Origin: JAWKZG01 sp041396125
Lineage (GTDB): Bacteria > Pseudomonadota > Gammaproteobacteria > Competibacterales > Competibacteraceae
NCBI GenBank assembly: GCA_041396125.1
Contig: JAWKZG010000011.1
Location: forward strand, 1 to 64,000
Direction of reading: 5' to 3'
DNA: 64,000 bases
The translations under genes and the position numbers were made by a program. The notes below the pieces were generated by a model, which was given only the letters and a program-made list of their open reading frames with translations, did no database searches and had not been told where the DNA came from. Position 1 is the first letter of the stretch; each line of letters begins with the position of its first letter. Positions 27,601 through 35,158 of the stretch are shown in pieces.

Positions 27601-27640
27601 ACGCGGCGTACAGCGGGTTAAGGCGTAGAGGATGCGGCAT
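24614..27640 (-). CDS. Surface right-handed beta-helix protein with CSLREA-type start and IPTL-CTERM-like tail
   Basis: 1,008 residues. Signal peptide MPHPLRLNPLYAALLIALGG. Next is a CSLREA-type domain (TVTSNLDDGTDCTLREAVEAIN), then a parallel beta-helix with many repeats of the form LTNSTVSNNSA...GGGV-x-ASGDV at about 130-400. A DUF11-like domain follows at about 525-640 (DTLRYTLTIDNNGATAASNV). Three prealbumin-like repeats then run from about 660 to 960, each with TYTV or SYAV and VTCTF or VICTF. The C-terminus NIPSLNGWGL, a hydrophobic helix and RLWRRR resembles the IPTL-CTERM sorting signal. The protein is therefore exported and probably retained or processed at the envelope, perhaps as an adhesin. 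It is monocistronic and points against the genes on its left. Confidence 0.82.
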   Translation of the reverse strand: MPHPLRLNPLYAALLIALGGNAQAATLTVTSNLDDGTDCTLREAVEAINAGANQNGCSAAGAYGTNDTIVFAPALINSTITLTDQADSDIEINKALTITGPVADDPTGLTIERSAGASNPFRLFEVTADVPLTLENLTLTGGDAGSGNDGGGVLASGDVTLTNSTVSNNSADNIGGGVRASGDVTLTNSIVSNNSAGARGGGIDASGSVMLTNSTVSDNTGDLVGGGSGGGVNALGDVTLNSSTISGNAASDGGGFYARGNVTLTNSTVTGNMAVGRGGGGSSVGLDGMFNVTLTNSTISGNTANDSNGGGLAVLGFDGSTPYVHLYNSTVSGNTADENGGGGFFQDSSKVYLINTTVSGNSASEVGGGLAVVNEYFENLVLLANSILSGNLADNSDPDLYTDAPDENDILVYAAYNVLGTDITITDPGGNDTNIVNDNPKLDPLADNGCVTPAGALASAACVQTMALQSDSPALDAASQNVCDFESIDGLDQRGFPRGIDAVDGADSPEEGDCDIGAYEAGPLLRASKTVSLLADNDSDGQAGPGDTLRYTLTIDNNGATAASNVQFSDSPDSNTTLLAGSVTTSQGSVTTGNTAGDTTIGIDGGVLATSASITVMFDVLINDPQDPFDNAEVCNQGQVSSDNTGTVLTDDPTITVELADPTCLALADGKILIDKVTEPSGSLEVFTFTPSYNRGTPFDLADTTAPNDSGLLTPGTYTVAELVPAGWDLTAISCDDDDSTDSTTPVAAGDTGEATVNVSAGETVTCTFTNTQRGQIEIRKQTLPAGVPGAFDFTGDLGTFSLSDGGSTILMDLPTGSYAVSETDPVPAFDLTDITCDDPRSPTPSAVDIANRTAMIELDPAEFVICTFINSQRAELNISVDVSGYALGTEFDFSTGGGLDPVSFSLQDGETQTFPNLVAGQTYTVNEQPPPNWVLDEVICSEPPPVCEVGSVIVTPEPGQTVNATFRFRVGVSGSIEPQNIPSLNGWGLGGLIGFFGLAVMRLWRRR

Positions 27641-27947
27641 GGTCTAACTCTCCGAAATCCATGTAACCACTTTTACGCCGCCGACGCTTAAGTGATCATG
27701 GTTTTTATGATTTTGGCCGTTTACAGACTATAGACGAGCCCCAGCAGGTGAGCAAGTACGCCAATTGGCGCGTACAGTGCCCAAACGGGCGGTTTTCGAG
27801 CCCCTGAGAAAATACGCCCAAGCCATCATTTTACTATCTTGCTATCTGCAGAAGTTTCTATATTCTGGATACAGGCAGGCTTCCGGCTGCCTCCCCCAGA
27901 ACAGTCGACATAACAGTCAATTTACCTAGCATGAGAGGACTTTCACT
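27641..27947. other. Divergent promoter region between surface protein and sugar transporter operon
   Basis: 307 bases between the minus-strand surface protein and the plus-strand ABC transporter operon. It must hold both promoters. No operator, riboswitch or repeat of the window's families was recognised; the stretch is AT-richer than the flanking genes around 27800-27870. GAGAGGA at about 27931-27937 is the ribosome-binding site of the transporter's first gene. Confidence 0.45.
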
Positions 27948-28865
27948 ATGGCGAATAAAGCCTTTTTGTCCCTTGGTTTATGTGCAGCACTCACCCTGAG
28001 CAGTTTTGCCGCTGGCGCCCAGACCATCGCACTGGTACAGATCAATCAACAGGCACAGTTTTTCAATGATATGAACCGAGGCGCACAGGAAGCGGCCGAC
28101 GCAGCCGGCGCCGAACTGGTCATTTTCAACGCCAATAACGACCCGACCGCGCAAAACAACGCGATTGAGACCTATGTCCAGCAAGGCGTGGACGCGCTGA
28201 TCGTAGTCGCCATCGACACCAACGGTATTATGTCCGCCGTGCAGCAGGCCGCCGATGCCGGTATTCCGGTGATGGCGGTCGATGCAGTGCTGCCGGAAGG
28301 CCCGCAGCAGGCCCAGATCGGCGTCAACAATTACGGCGCGGGGGAACTGATCGGCAAATATTTCCTGGACTACGTTGCCGCTAATCTCGATGGCAAAGCC
28401 AAAATCGGCATCGTCGGCGCGCTCAACTCCACCATCCAGAACATCCGCCAGAAAGGCTTCGAGGACACCCTTGCTGCCAACCCTGACATCGAAGTAATTG
28501 GTATTGTCGATGGCCGCAATATTCAGGATAACGCCATGTCGGCAGCGGAAAACCTGTTTACCGCCAATCCTGATATGAATGCGGTCTATGCCACTGGCGA
28601 ACCGGCGCTGATCGGCGCAGTTGCTGCGGTACAGGCACAGGGCGTCGGCGATCAGATCAAAGTCTTCGGCTGGGATCTGACCAGTCATTCCATCCAGGGT
28701 ATCGACGATGGTTTTGTTATTGCGGTCGTGCAGCAGTCACCTTATGGCATGGGTAAAGCCGCTGTCGAAGCCTCGCTGGCCGCGATCAAGGGCGACAGTG
28801 TCGAGAAAGTGATTGATGTGCCAGTCACCCTGGTAACCAAAGACAATGTCGATCAGTTCCGTTGA
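27948..28865 (+). CDS. Periplasmic sugar-binding protein (RbsB/FrcB family)
   Basis: 305 residues. Signal peptide MANKAFLSLGLCAALTLSSF with cleavage near AAGAQ. The mature protein has the pentose/hexose-binding fold: TIALVQINQQAQFFNDMNRGAQEAA at the start, VDALIVVAIDTNGIMSAVQQAADAGIPVMAVDAV and FGWDLTSHSIQGIDDGFVIAVVQQSPYGMG. It delivers sugar to the ABC transporter encoded just downstream; the next ATG lies three bases after the stop. It is the first gene of a five-gene plus-strand operon. The sugar cannot be named, though adjacent catabolic genes suggest an uncommon sugar or polyol. Confidence 0.9.
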   Translation: MANKAFLSLGLCAALTLSSFAAGAQTIALVQINQQAQFFNDMNRGAQEAADAAGAELVIFNANNDPTAQNNAIETYVQQGVDALIVVAIDTNGIMSAVQQAADAGIPVMAVDAVLPEGPQQAQIGVNNYGAGELIGKYFLDYVAANLDGKAKIGIVGALNSTIQNIRQKGFEDTLAANPDIEVIGIVDGRNIQDNAMSAAENLFTANPDMNAVYATGEPALIGAVAAVQAQGVGDQIKVFGWDLTSHSIQGIDDGFVIAVVQQSPYGMGKAAVEASLAAIKGDSVEKVIDVPVTLVTKDNVDQFR

Positions 28866-28868
28866 TTG

Positions 28869-29666
28869 ATGGCAGCAGAGCAAACTGCAACGCCCCCGGA
28901 GCAGCCCGCTGGCACCGTGCCGTACCGCGTTGAAATGCGCGGTATCGAAAAGCGCTACGGCACGATCCACGCCCTGCGCGGGGTGAACCTCACCCTCGCG
29001 CCGGGCGAAGTGCTGGGTCTGGTGGGCGACAACGCCGCCGGTAAATCAACCCTGACCAAAATACTGGCCGGCGCGGAAGCCCCGGACAGCGGCGAGATTC
29101 TGCTGGACGGTCAGCCAGTGCGGTTTCATTCGCCGGCCGACGCCCGCCGCCACCGCATCGAAATGGTCTATCAGGATTTATCCCTGTGCGACAGCATCGA
29201 TGTAGCTGGCAATCTGTTCCTGGGCCGCGAGCCACAACGCGGGATATTGCTGGATCAGCGCCGCATGCACCAGCAGGCCGCTGAAATTCTGCGCAGCCTG
29301 GATATTCATATTCCCTCGACCCGGCTTAAAGTCGGCACCCTGTCGGGCGGGCAGCGGCAATCAGTCGCTATTGGCCGGGCCGCTGCGTTCGAGCCACGAG
29401 TGCTGATCATGGACGAACCCACCTCGGCGCTGGCCGTAGCGGAAGTCGAAGCAGTGTTGCGGCTGATCCGCCGGGTCAGTGATTCCGGCGTCAGCGTGAT
29501 TCTGATCACCCACCGTTTGCAGGATTTATTTCAGGTCTGTGACCGCATCATGGTGATGTACGAAGGCCATAACGCTGGCGAACGCGCCATTCAGGACACC
29601 AACCTGGAAGATCTGGTACGTCTGATCGTGGCGGAAAAAATGGAAGCCATGGGGGGCAGTGCATGA
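28869..29666 (+). CDS. Sugar ABC transporter ATP-binding protein (single domain, FrcA-like)
   Basis: 265 residues with one nucleotide-binding domain: Walker A GDNAAGKST at about 55-63, signature LSGGQRQSVAIGRA, Walker B VLIMDEPTSAL and switch His in LITHRL. RbsA-type proteins have two such domains in about 500 residues; this one is the short FrcA type and would act as a homodimer. The ATG at 28869 is used, one codon after the previous stop. The end overlaps the permease start by four bases (ATGA), showing tight coupling. Confidence 0.9.
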   Translation: MAAEQTATPPEQPAGTVPYRVEMRGIEKRYGTIHALRGVNLTLAPGEVLGLVGDNAAGKSTLTKILAGAEAPDSGEILLDGQPVRFHSPADARRHRIEMVYQDLSLCDSIDVAGNLFLGREPQRGILLDQRRMHQQAAEILRSLDIHIPSTRLKVGTLSGGQRQSVAIGRAAAFEPRVLIMDEPTSALAVAEVEAVLRLIRRVSDSGVSVILITHRLQDLFQVCDRIMVMYEGHNAGERAIQDTNLEDLVRLIVAEKMEAMGGSA

Positions 29667-30685
29667 ACACTAAGCCCACTCAGCAAACATCCCAGACGAC
29701 GCCCCATACGACACCCCGACATGATCGCAGCCGATTGCGCGCCATGCTGCTGGACTACGCACCGGTCCTCAGTATCGCCTTGTTTTTCCTGCTGGTCTGT
29801 CTGTTCTTCGCGCTGACCGCCGATGCCTTCGTCAGCGAACGTAATCTGCTGAATTTATTGCGCCAGAGTGCACCGATCCTGATCGCTGCCGTAGCCATGA
29901 CCTTTGTCATTACCACCGGCGGCATTGATCTGTCGGTCGGATCAACATTGGCGCTGGTCAATGCACTGGCTGCGCTGGCGCTGGCCGAGGGACTGCCCTG
30001 GCCGCTGGTGGTGGTGCTGATGCTGCTGGTCGGCGCACTGCTCGGCCTGATTAACGGCTATTTCATCGCCTACGAGGGCATTCCGGCGTTTATCGTTACA
30101 CTGGCCACCCTGAGTGCGGTGCGCGGTCTGGCTCTGCTGCTGACGCAGGGCTATTCCATCCCGATCGCTGCCGACAGCGGTTTTGTCGAACTGGGCCGTG
30201 GCTGGGTACTGGGCATACCTCTGCCGGCACTGGTGGCGATCATTCTCGCGCTGGTCGGTTTTATCGCCTTGCGGGCAACCCGGTTTGGCCGCTACGTGAC
30301 CGGTATCGGCGCCAATAAAGAGGCCGTGCGCCGGTCCGGCGTCAATGTCCGTCGCTATGAAATGTCAGTCTATGTTCTATCAGGGCTGGCAGCGGCGCTG
30401 GGTGGCATTGTTATCGCCGCCCGGCTGGGCAGTGGTTCCAGTAACGCCGGGGTCGGTTTCGAGCTGGAAGTTATCGCCGCCGTGGTACTGGGTGGTACGT
30501 ATCTGTTCGGCGGCCGCGGCACGATTGTCGGCACCTTGCTCGGCGCGCTGACCATTGCCGTGATCGGTAATGGCCTGATTCTGGCGCATATCTCGCCGTT
30601 TTTTACCCAGATTATCACCGGCATTATTATTCTGGTGGCCATCTGGCTGAATACCCGTTTATTTCAGGTCCGCCGCCGAGGTTAA
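29663..30685 (+). CDS. Sugar ABC transporter permease (RbsC/FrcC family)
   Basis: 340 residues, mostly hydrophobic, with about eight to ten helices after a hydrophilic Thr/Pro-rich N-terminus. Typical family segments: AMTFVITTGGIDLSVGSTLAL, IPAFIVTLATLSAVRGLALLLTQGYSIPI and the cytoplasmic coupling region ATRFGRYVTGIGANKEAVRRSGVNV. The end has GGTYLFGGRGTIVGTLLGAL. It forms the membrane channel for the transporter made with the binding protein and ATPase encoded immediately before it. Confidence 0.92.
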   Translation: MNTKPTQQTSQTTPHTTPRHDRSRLRAMLLDYAPVLSIALFFLLVCLFFALTADAFVSERNLLNLLRQSAPILIAAVAMTFVITTGGIDLSVGSTLALVNALAALALAEGLPWPLVVVLMLLVGALLGLINGYFIAYEGIPAFIVTLATLSAVRGLALLLTQGYSIPIAADSGFVELGRGWVLGIPLPALVAIILALVGFIALRATRFGRYVTGIGANKEAVRRSGVNVRRYEMSVYVLSGLAAALGGIVIAARLGSGSSNAGVGFELEVIAAVVLGGTYLFGGRGTIVGTLLGALTIAVIGNGLILAHISPFFTQIITGIIILVAIWLNTRLFQVRRRG

Positions 30686-30691
30686 TACACC

Positions 30692-31738
30692 ATGTCTGAA
30701 GCACACGTCATGACGGTTACCGGCCCGATTGCTCTGGACGATCTGGGCATTACCCTGATGCACGAGCATATCGTGCTGAACGCCGCCAGTTGGTGGCATT
30801 GCCCCAGTTGCGCCGAACGCATGCGTATGGCCGAGCAGAAAATCGCCATGAATATGCTCGGTGAACTGCGCATGGACCCGTTTCTGAATAAAGACAACTG
30901 CCAGCTCGACGATCCTGCTTTGGCGGCAGCCGAGCTGGCCCAGTTCAAGGCGCTGGGCGGTGCTACCGTGGTCGATCCGACCAATGTGGGTATTGGCCGC
31001 GACCCGCAGACGCTGCAAGCCATCAGCCGTCAGACCGGGCTGAATATCGTCATGGGAGCGGGTTTTTATCTGCAGCCGTCTCATCCCGAGCGGGTCAAGC
31101 GCATGAGTGCCGATGCTATCGCCGAGGAAATCTGCCTGGAAGCCAGCGACGGTGTGGACGGCAGCGGCATCCGTATCGGTATTATCGGCGAGATCGGTAT
31201 CAGCGCGGATTTCACGGCGGAAGAGGAAAAAGCCCTGCGCGGCGCAGCCCTGGCAGCGGCCAGAAGCCGGTTACCGCTGTCGGTTCATCTGCCCGGCTGG
31301 GAGCGGCACGCGCACCGGGTGCTGGACGTGGCGGAACAGGCTGGCTGCGATCCACGCCAGGTGGTGTTGTGCCATATGAATCCCAGCTTCGATGATCCGC
31401 ACTACCAGCGCAGCCTGGCCAAACGGGGCGCATGGCTGGAATATGACATGATCGGGATGGATTTTTTCTATGCCGATCAGCAGGCGCAATGCCCGTACGA
31501 TGAAGACAACGCCCGTGCCATCCGGGCGCTGATTGATGACGGGTTTGCTGGCCAGGTCCTGCTATCGCAGGATGTTTTTCTGAAAATGATGCTGACCCAT
31601 TACGGTGGCTTTGGTTATGCCTATATCCTGCGCCATTTCGTGCCGCGTCTGCACCGGCACGGGGTAACCGAGGCGCAGGTTCAGCAACTGCTGGTGGCCA
31701 ACCCGCGTCGGGTCTTCAGTCTGCCGTATGAGCTTTAA
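30692..31738 (+). CDS. Phosphotriesterase-family metal-dependent hydrolase
   Basis: 348 residues of the amidohydrolase superfamily. The metal-binding His pair is in LMHEHIVL (about 23-25). The strand GIIGEIGIS carries the Glu that replaces the carboxylated Lys in many family members. LSVHLPGW, VVLCHMNPSFDD and the final metal Asp in LLSQDVFLKMML follow, all in the expected order. It starts six bases after the permease stop, in the sugar-transport operon. Relatives include lactonases, and a sugar-lactone or ester substrate would fit this context, but that is inference; phosphotriester hydrolysis is not implied. Confidence 0.85.
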   Translation: MSEAHVMTVTGPIALDDLGITLMHEHIVLNAASWWHCPSCAERMRMAEQKIAMNMLGELRMDPFLNKDNCQLDDPALAAAELAQFKALGGATVVDPTNVGIGRDPQTLQAISRQTGLNIVMGAGFYLQPSHPERVKRMSADAIAEEICLEASDGVDGSGIRIGIIGEIGISADFTAEEEKALRGAALAAARSRLPLSVHLPGWERHAHRVLDVAEQAGCDPRQVVLCHMNPSFDDPHYQRSLAKRGAWLEYDMIGMDFFYADQQAQCPYDEDNARAIRALIDDGFAGQVLLSQDVFLKMMLTHYGGFGYAYILRHFVPRLHRHGVTEAQVQQLLVANPRRVFSLPYEL

Positions 31739-31750
31739 TTCGGAGAACGC

Positions 31751-32530
31751 ATGAGCGAGAAAAAACGAGTGCTGCTGGCCGGTGAGTCCTGGGCCACCAG
31801 TGCAACCCACGTCAAGGGCTGGGATCAATTCAACAGCGTGACTTTTCATCTGGGCGCCGAGGATTTCGTCAAGGCATTACGCGACAGTCCGTTTGAGGTC
31901 GATTATATGCCGGCACACGAAGCCGCCGAACGCTTCCCGCTCCAACTCGATGAACTGCAGCGTTACGCGGTAGTGATTCTGAGCGATATCGGCTCGAATA
32001 CGCTGTTACTGCATCCCGATGTATGGCTACGCGGACAACCGGTGCCGAACCGGCTCAAACTGATCCGCGATTATGTCCTGGCGGGCGGCAGCCTGATCAT
32101 GATGGGTGGCTATTACAGTTTCCAGGGGATTAACGGGGCTGCCCGCTACCGTAAAACGCCGGTGGAACAGGTGCTGCCGGTCAGCATCCTGCCGTACGAT
32201 GACCGCATCGAAATACCGGAAGGTTTTCAGGCTAAATTAGTGCAACCTGAACACCCGATTCTGCAGGGCCTGGGCAACGAATGGCCGCTGCTACTCGGCG
32301 TCAACGAAGTAGAACTCAAGGACGAACCCGGCGTCGAACTGCTGGCCAAACTGCCCGACAGTGAAGGCGGGCACCCGCTGCTAGTGACGGGTCAATACGG
32401 TAAAGGCCGGTCGCTGGTGTGGACCTCCGACGTCGGCCCGCACTGGCTGCCACAACCCTTCGTGGACTGGACCGGCTATGCGCAACTGTGGCGGCAAACC
32501 CTGAGCTGGCTGACGCAGGATAGCCGCTGA
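31751..32530 (+). CDS. ThuA/GATase1-like protein of the sugar operon
   Basis: 259 residues resembling the putative glutamine-amidotransferase-like family (PF07090 group): KRVLLAGESWATSATHVKGWDQF, YAVVILSDIGSNTLLL, LAGGSLIMMGGYYSFQG and a C-terminal VTGQYGKGRSLVWTSDVGPHW. It is often found next to sugar transport and oxidoreductase genes; the precise reaction is not known. It is the last gene of the transporter operon, starting 12 bases after the hydrolase. Its final bases CGCTGA are the first bases of a 158-base tandem repeat, so the native C-terminus may have been altered by the repeat. Confidence 0.75.
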   Translation: MSEKKRVLLAGESWATSATHVKGWDQFNSVTFHLGAEDFVKALRDSPFEVDYMPAHEAAERFPLQLDELQRYAVVILSDIGSNTLLLHPDVWLRGQPVPNRLKLIRDYVLAGGSLIMMGGYYSFQGINGAARYRKTPVEQVLPVSILPYDDRIEIPEGFQAKLVQPEHPILQGLGNEWPLLLGVNEVELKDEPGVELLAKLPDSEGGHPLLVTGQYGKGRSLVWTSDVGPHWLPQPFVDWTGYAQLWRQTLSWLTQDSR

Positions 32531-32957
32531 AACGGTGCGCAACGCTGCGCTTTTGCACACCCTACGAAGATTGATCCAGCGGCATTTTGTAGCAATTTGT
32601 AGGGGGGACAACTTGTCGCCCACTCGGCAGGCTTGAACAACCAACCGTAGCCCGGATAAAGCAAAGCGGCATCCGGGACAACCGCTGAAACGGTGCGCAA
32701 CGCTACGCTTTTGCACACCCTACGAAGATTGATCCAGCGGCATTTTGTAGCAATTCGTAGGGGGACAACTTGTCGCCCACGCGGCAGGCTTGAACAGCCA
32801 ACCGTAGCCCGGATAAAGCAAAGCGGCATCCGGGACAACCGCTGAAACGGTGCGCAACGCTACGCTTTTGCACACCCTACGAAGATTGATCCAGCGGCAT
32901 TTTGTAGGGTGGGCAACTTGTTGCCCACGCGGCGTAGCTTTTGCACACACTACCCGA
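32524..32957. repeat. About 158-bp tandem repeat, nearly three copies
   Basis: Copies begin CCGCTGAAACGGTGCGCAAC at 32524, 32682 and 32839. Copies 1 and 2 each contain GCTTTTGCACACCCTACGAAG, a GGGGACAACTTGTCGCCCAC arm and a GTAGCCCGGATA...GGCATCCGGG element (32647-32679, 32804-32836); copy 3 is cut short and ends at a repeated GCTTTTGCACAC. The two full copies differ by a few bases, so duplication was not very recent. The region carries no gene. Confidence 0.88.
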
Positions 32958-32961
32958 CTGT

Positions 32962-33719
32962 TTACATCGCCGATCCGCCATCCACGTTATAAACATGGCC
33001 GGTCACAAAGGACGCGTCGTCCGAAGCCAGAAATGCAATCACGGCGGCAATTTCCGGCGGTTGCGCTGCCCGCCCGAGCGGTGTGGCCGCCAACACACGG
33101 TCCATGGCATCCGCACCACGACTGTCCAGTTGCCGCTGCACCAGCGCGGTCATGGTCACGGCGGGCGCGACGGCATTAACACGGACACCGGTTTTGGCGA
33201 ATTCCCGCGCCAGGGCTTTGGTCATCGCGATTACCGCGCCCTTGGAGGTGGAATAAGCCGCCGTGCCGAGCAAACCGCCACCACGCTGGCCCGCCACCGA
33301 GCTGATATTGACAATGGAGCCGCTGCCCTGCTTTAACATCAGCGGCAGCACCGCTTTGCAACACAACCAGACACCGGTGGTATTGATCCCATCACCTGCT
33401 CGTATTCGTCCAGTCCGATATCCATAAACGGCGCGCAGCTCTCGATGCCGGCGTTATTGACCAGTACGTCGATCCGTCCCCACGTCGAGATGACCTCTTT
33501 CACCATACCTTCGATGCTGGCCTGATCACCGACATCGACCATCACTGCCAGCGCGCTAAAGCCGTCGGCCTCGAAACGGGCGGCGGTCTTGGCGGCGGCA
33601 TCCGCGCGCAGATCGGCGATCACCACCCGGTAACCTCGTTCAGCCAGCGCCTGGGCAGTGGCTTCGCCGATGCCGGCTGCGCTGCCTGTGACTATGGCTA
33701 CTTTTGCTGCATTGTTCAT
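32962..33719 (-). pseudogene. Short-chain dehydrogenase/reductase (FabG-like), one frameshift
   Basis: Classical SDR of about 252 residues. The N-terminal frame from the ATG at 33719 (AGGAGGAG upstream) has the cofactor motif VTGSAAGIGEATAQAL and NNAG. Near 33390 one base is missing in the plus-strand GATCCCATCA, and homology resumes in the next frame: CCKAVLPLMLKQGSGSIVNISSVAG, catalytic AYSTSKGAVIAMTK with Tyr and Lys, and the C-terminal FVTGHVYNVDGGSAM. Apart from the single break, all catalytic residues are present. It is followed downstream only by repeats and preceded by the epoxide hydrolase on the same strand. It probably oxidises a sugar or alcohol; a 3-oxoacyl-ACP reductase role is unlikely outside a fatty-acid operon. 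Confidence 0.8.
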
Positions 33720-33772
33720 GACACTCCTCCTCGTTTGGTTATCAAATTTTGATTATCAGAACCATACCGGCG

Positions 33773-34930
33773 CTAAACCCGCAGCGGCCGGAAAAACGCC
33801 TGGATTTCACGCGCCAGCACCTCGGGCTGCTCCAGCGCGGCAAAATGGCCGCCGCGTGGCAGCACGGTCCAGCGCTGGATATCACTATAGGTACGCGCCG
33901 CCAGCGAGCGCGGCGGACGCAGAATTTCGCAGGGTGACTCACAGTAACCGGTCGGCACGGTGACCCTCTCACCGGCGGGAATCGGCCACGGCCCGTGCAT
34001 ACGGGCGTAATAAGGCCAGAACGACGAGCCAATCGCGCCGGTAAACCAGTACAGACCGATATTGGCCAGCAGCCGGTCTTTACTGATTACGCTTTCCAGC
34101 TCGCCGCCGCAATCGCTCCAGGCGCGGAATTTCTCGCTGATCCAGGCCGCCAGACCGGCCGGTGAATCGGTCAGGGCGAATGCCAGCGTCTGCGGTCGGG
34201 TACCCTGAATCCACTGGTAACCGGTTTCCTCTCGTAGAAACAGCGCCAGTTCATCGAGATAGCGCGCTTCAGCCGGATCGGGATCGATGGCAATATCCGG
34301 ATCGCGCCGCAATGGCATGAAATTAAGATGAATACCCAGCATCCGTTCGGCATAGGCGTAAGCCAGTCGGGAGGCGATAAACGCACCCCAGTCACCGCCC
34401 TGCGCGGCAAATTTCGGATAGCCCAGCACATCCGTCATCAACGCCGCCATGCAATCGGCCATGTCTTCAGCGCTGAAGCGTTGTTGTCCCGGTTTGAACG
34501 ACAGACCAAAACCGGGTAGCGACGGCACAACCACCGTGCAGGCATCCCTGGGGTCACCGCCAAAACGGGCTGGATCGGTAAGCCGGGGAATCAGTTCCAG
34601 AAACTCGAATACCGAGCCCGGCCAACCGTGCAGCAATAACAGCGGATAAGGGTTCGGGCCATTGCCCGGCACATGCAGAAAATGCAGATCGATCCCATGC
34701 AACGCCACCTGATACTGCGGCAGCGCGTTTAATTGCGCTTCCTGAGCACGCCAGTCGAAATCATTGCGCCAGTAATCCAGCAAGCCGCGCAGCCAGCCGA
34801 CATCCGTACCGTAGGCCCAAGGTTCGCCCGGTGTCTGATCCGGTAGACGGGTACGTTTAAGGCGCTCATGCAGATCGCTGAGTGCCGCCTCTGCGACATG
34901 TAAACTGAAAGGCCGGGCCTGGATGTTCAT
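33773..34930 (-). CDS. Epoxide hydrolase, EHN-type alpha/beta hydrolase
   Basis: About 385 residues from the ATG at 34930, chosen because AGAGGAG lies upstream; a start 15 codons earlier lacks this. The N-terminal EHN domain (FSLHVAEAALSDLHERLKRTRLPD) precedes an alpha/beta-hydrolase core: oxyanion HGWPGSVFEF, nucleophile Asp in AAQGGDWGAFIASRLAY, and catalytic His in LPRGGHFAALEQPEVLA. This is the microsomal-epoxide-hydrolase-like group, which opens epoxides to diols. No N-terminal membrane anchor is seen, so it is probably cytoplasmic. It precedes the SDR gene on the same strand (54 bases) and may supply a diol to it. Confidence 0.85.
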   Translation of the reverse strand: MNIQARPFSLHVAEAALSDLHERLKRTRLPDQTPGEPWAYGTDVGWLRGLLDYWRNDFDWRAQEAQLNALPQYQVALHGIDLHFLHVPGNGPNPYPLLLLHGWPGSVFEFLELIPRLTDPARFGGDPRDACTVVVPSLPGFGLSFKPGQQRFSAEDMADCMAALMTDVLGYPKFAAQGGDWGAFIASRLAYAYAERMLGIHLNFMPLRRDPDIAIDPDPAEARYLDELALFLREETGYQWIQGTRPQTLAFALTDSPAGLAAWISEKFRAWSDCGGELESVISKDRLLANIGLYWFTGAIGSSFWPYYARMHGPWPIPAGERVTVPTGYCESPCEILRPPRSLAARTYSDIQRWTVLPRGGHFAALEQPEVLAREIQAFFRPLRV

Positions 34931-35026
34931 TAGCGGTGACTCCTCTGTTCTGGTTGCCAGTCTAGCGCTTATCAAGCATCTGTTTCCTGCACTTTTTTAG
35001 CGTTGATACAATACACCCGGCCTGTC

Positions 35027-35096
35027 ATTCCCGCGCAGGCGGGAATCCAGAGCAACATCCACACACCCAATCCGTCATTCCCGTGCAGGCAGGAAT
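35027..35096. repeat. Two dRS3-like palindromes
   Basis: ATTCCCGCGCAGGCGGGAAT at 35027-35046 and a decayed copy ATTCCCGTGCAGGCAGGAAT at 35077-35096, in the opposite orientation to the copies at 252 and 54116. They lie between the epoxide hydrolase and permease genes and keep an apparent frame open upstream of the true permease start. Confidence 0.8.
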
Positions 35097-35158
35097 CCAG
35101 CTTCTCAAAATACTCGCATCACTACACTGAAGCGTTTTTTTCTGCTACTTTGATAGTT

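Noticed and set aside
32962..33719. FabG of fatty-acid synthesis
   Set aside because: No acp, fabD or fabF genes nearby; the catalytic residues are those of any classical SDR.
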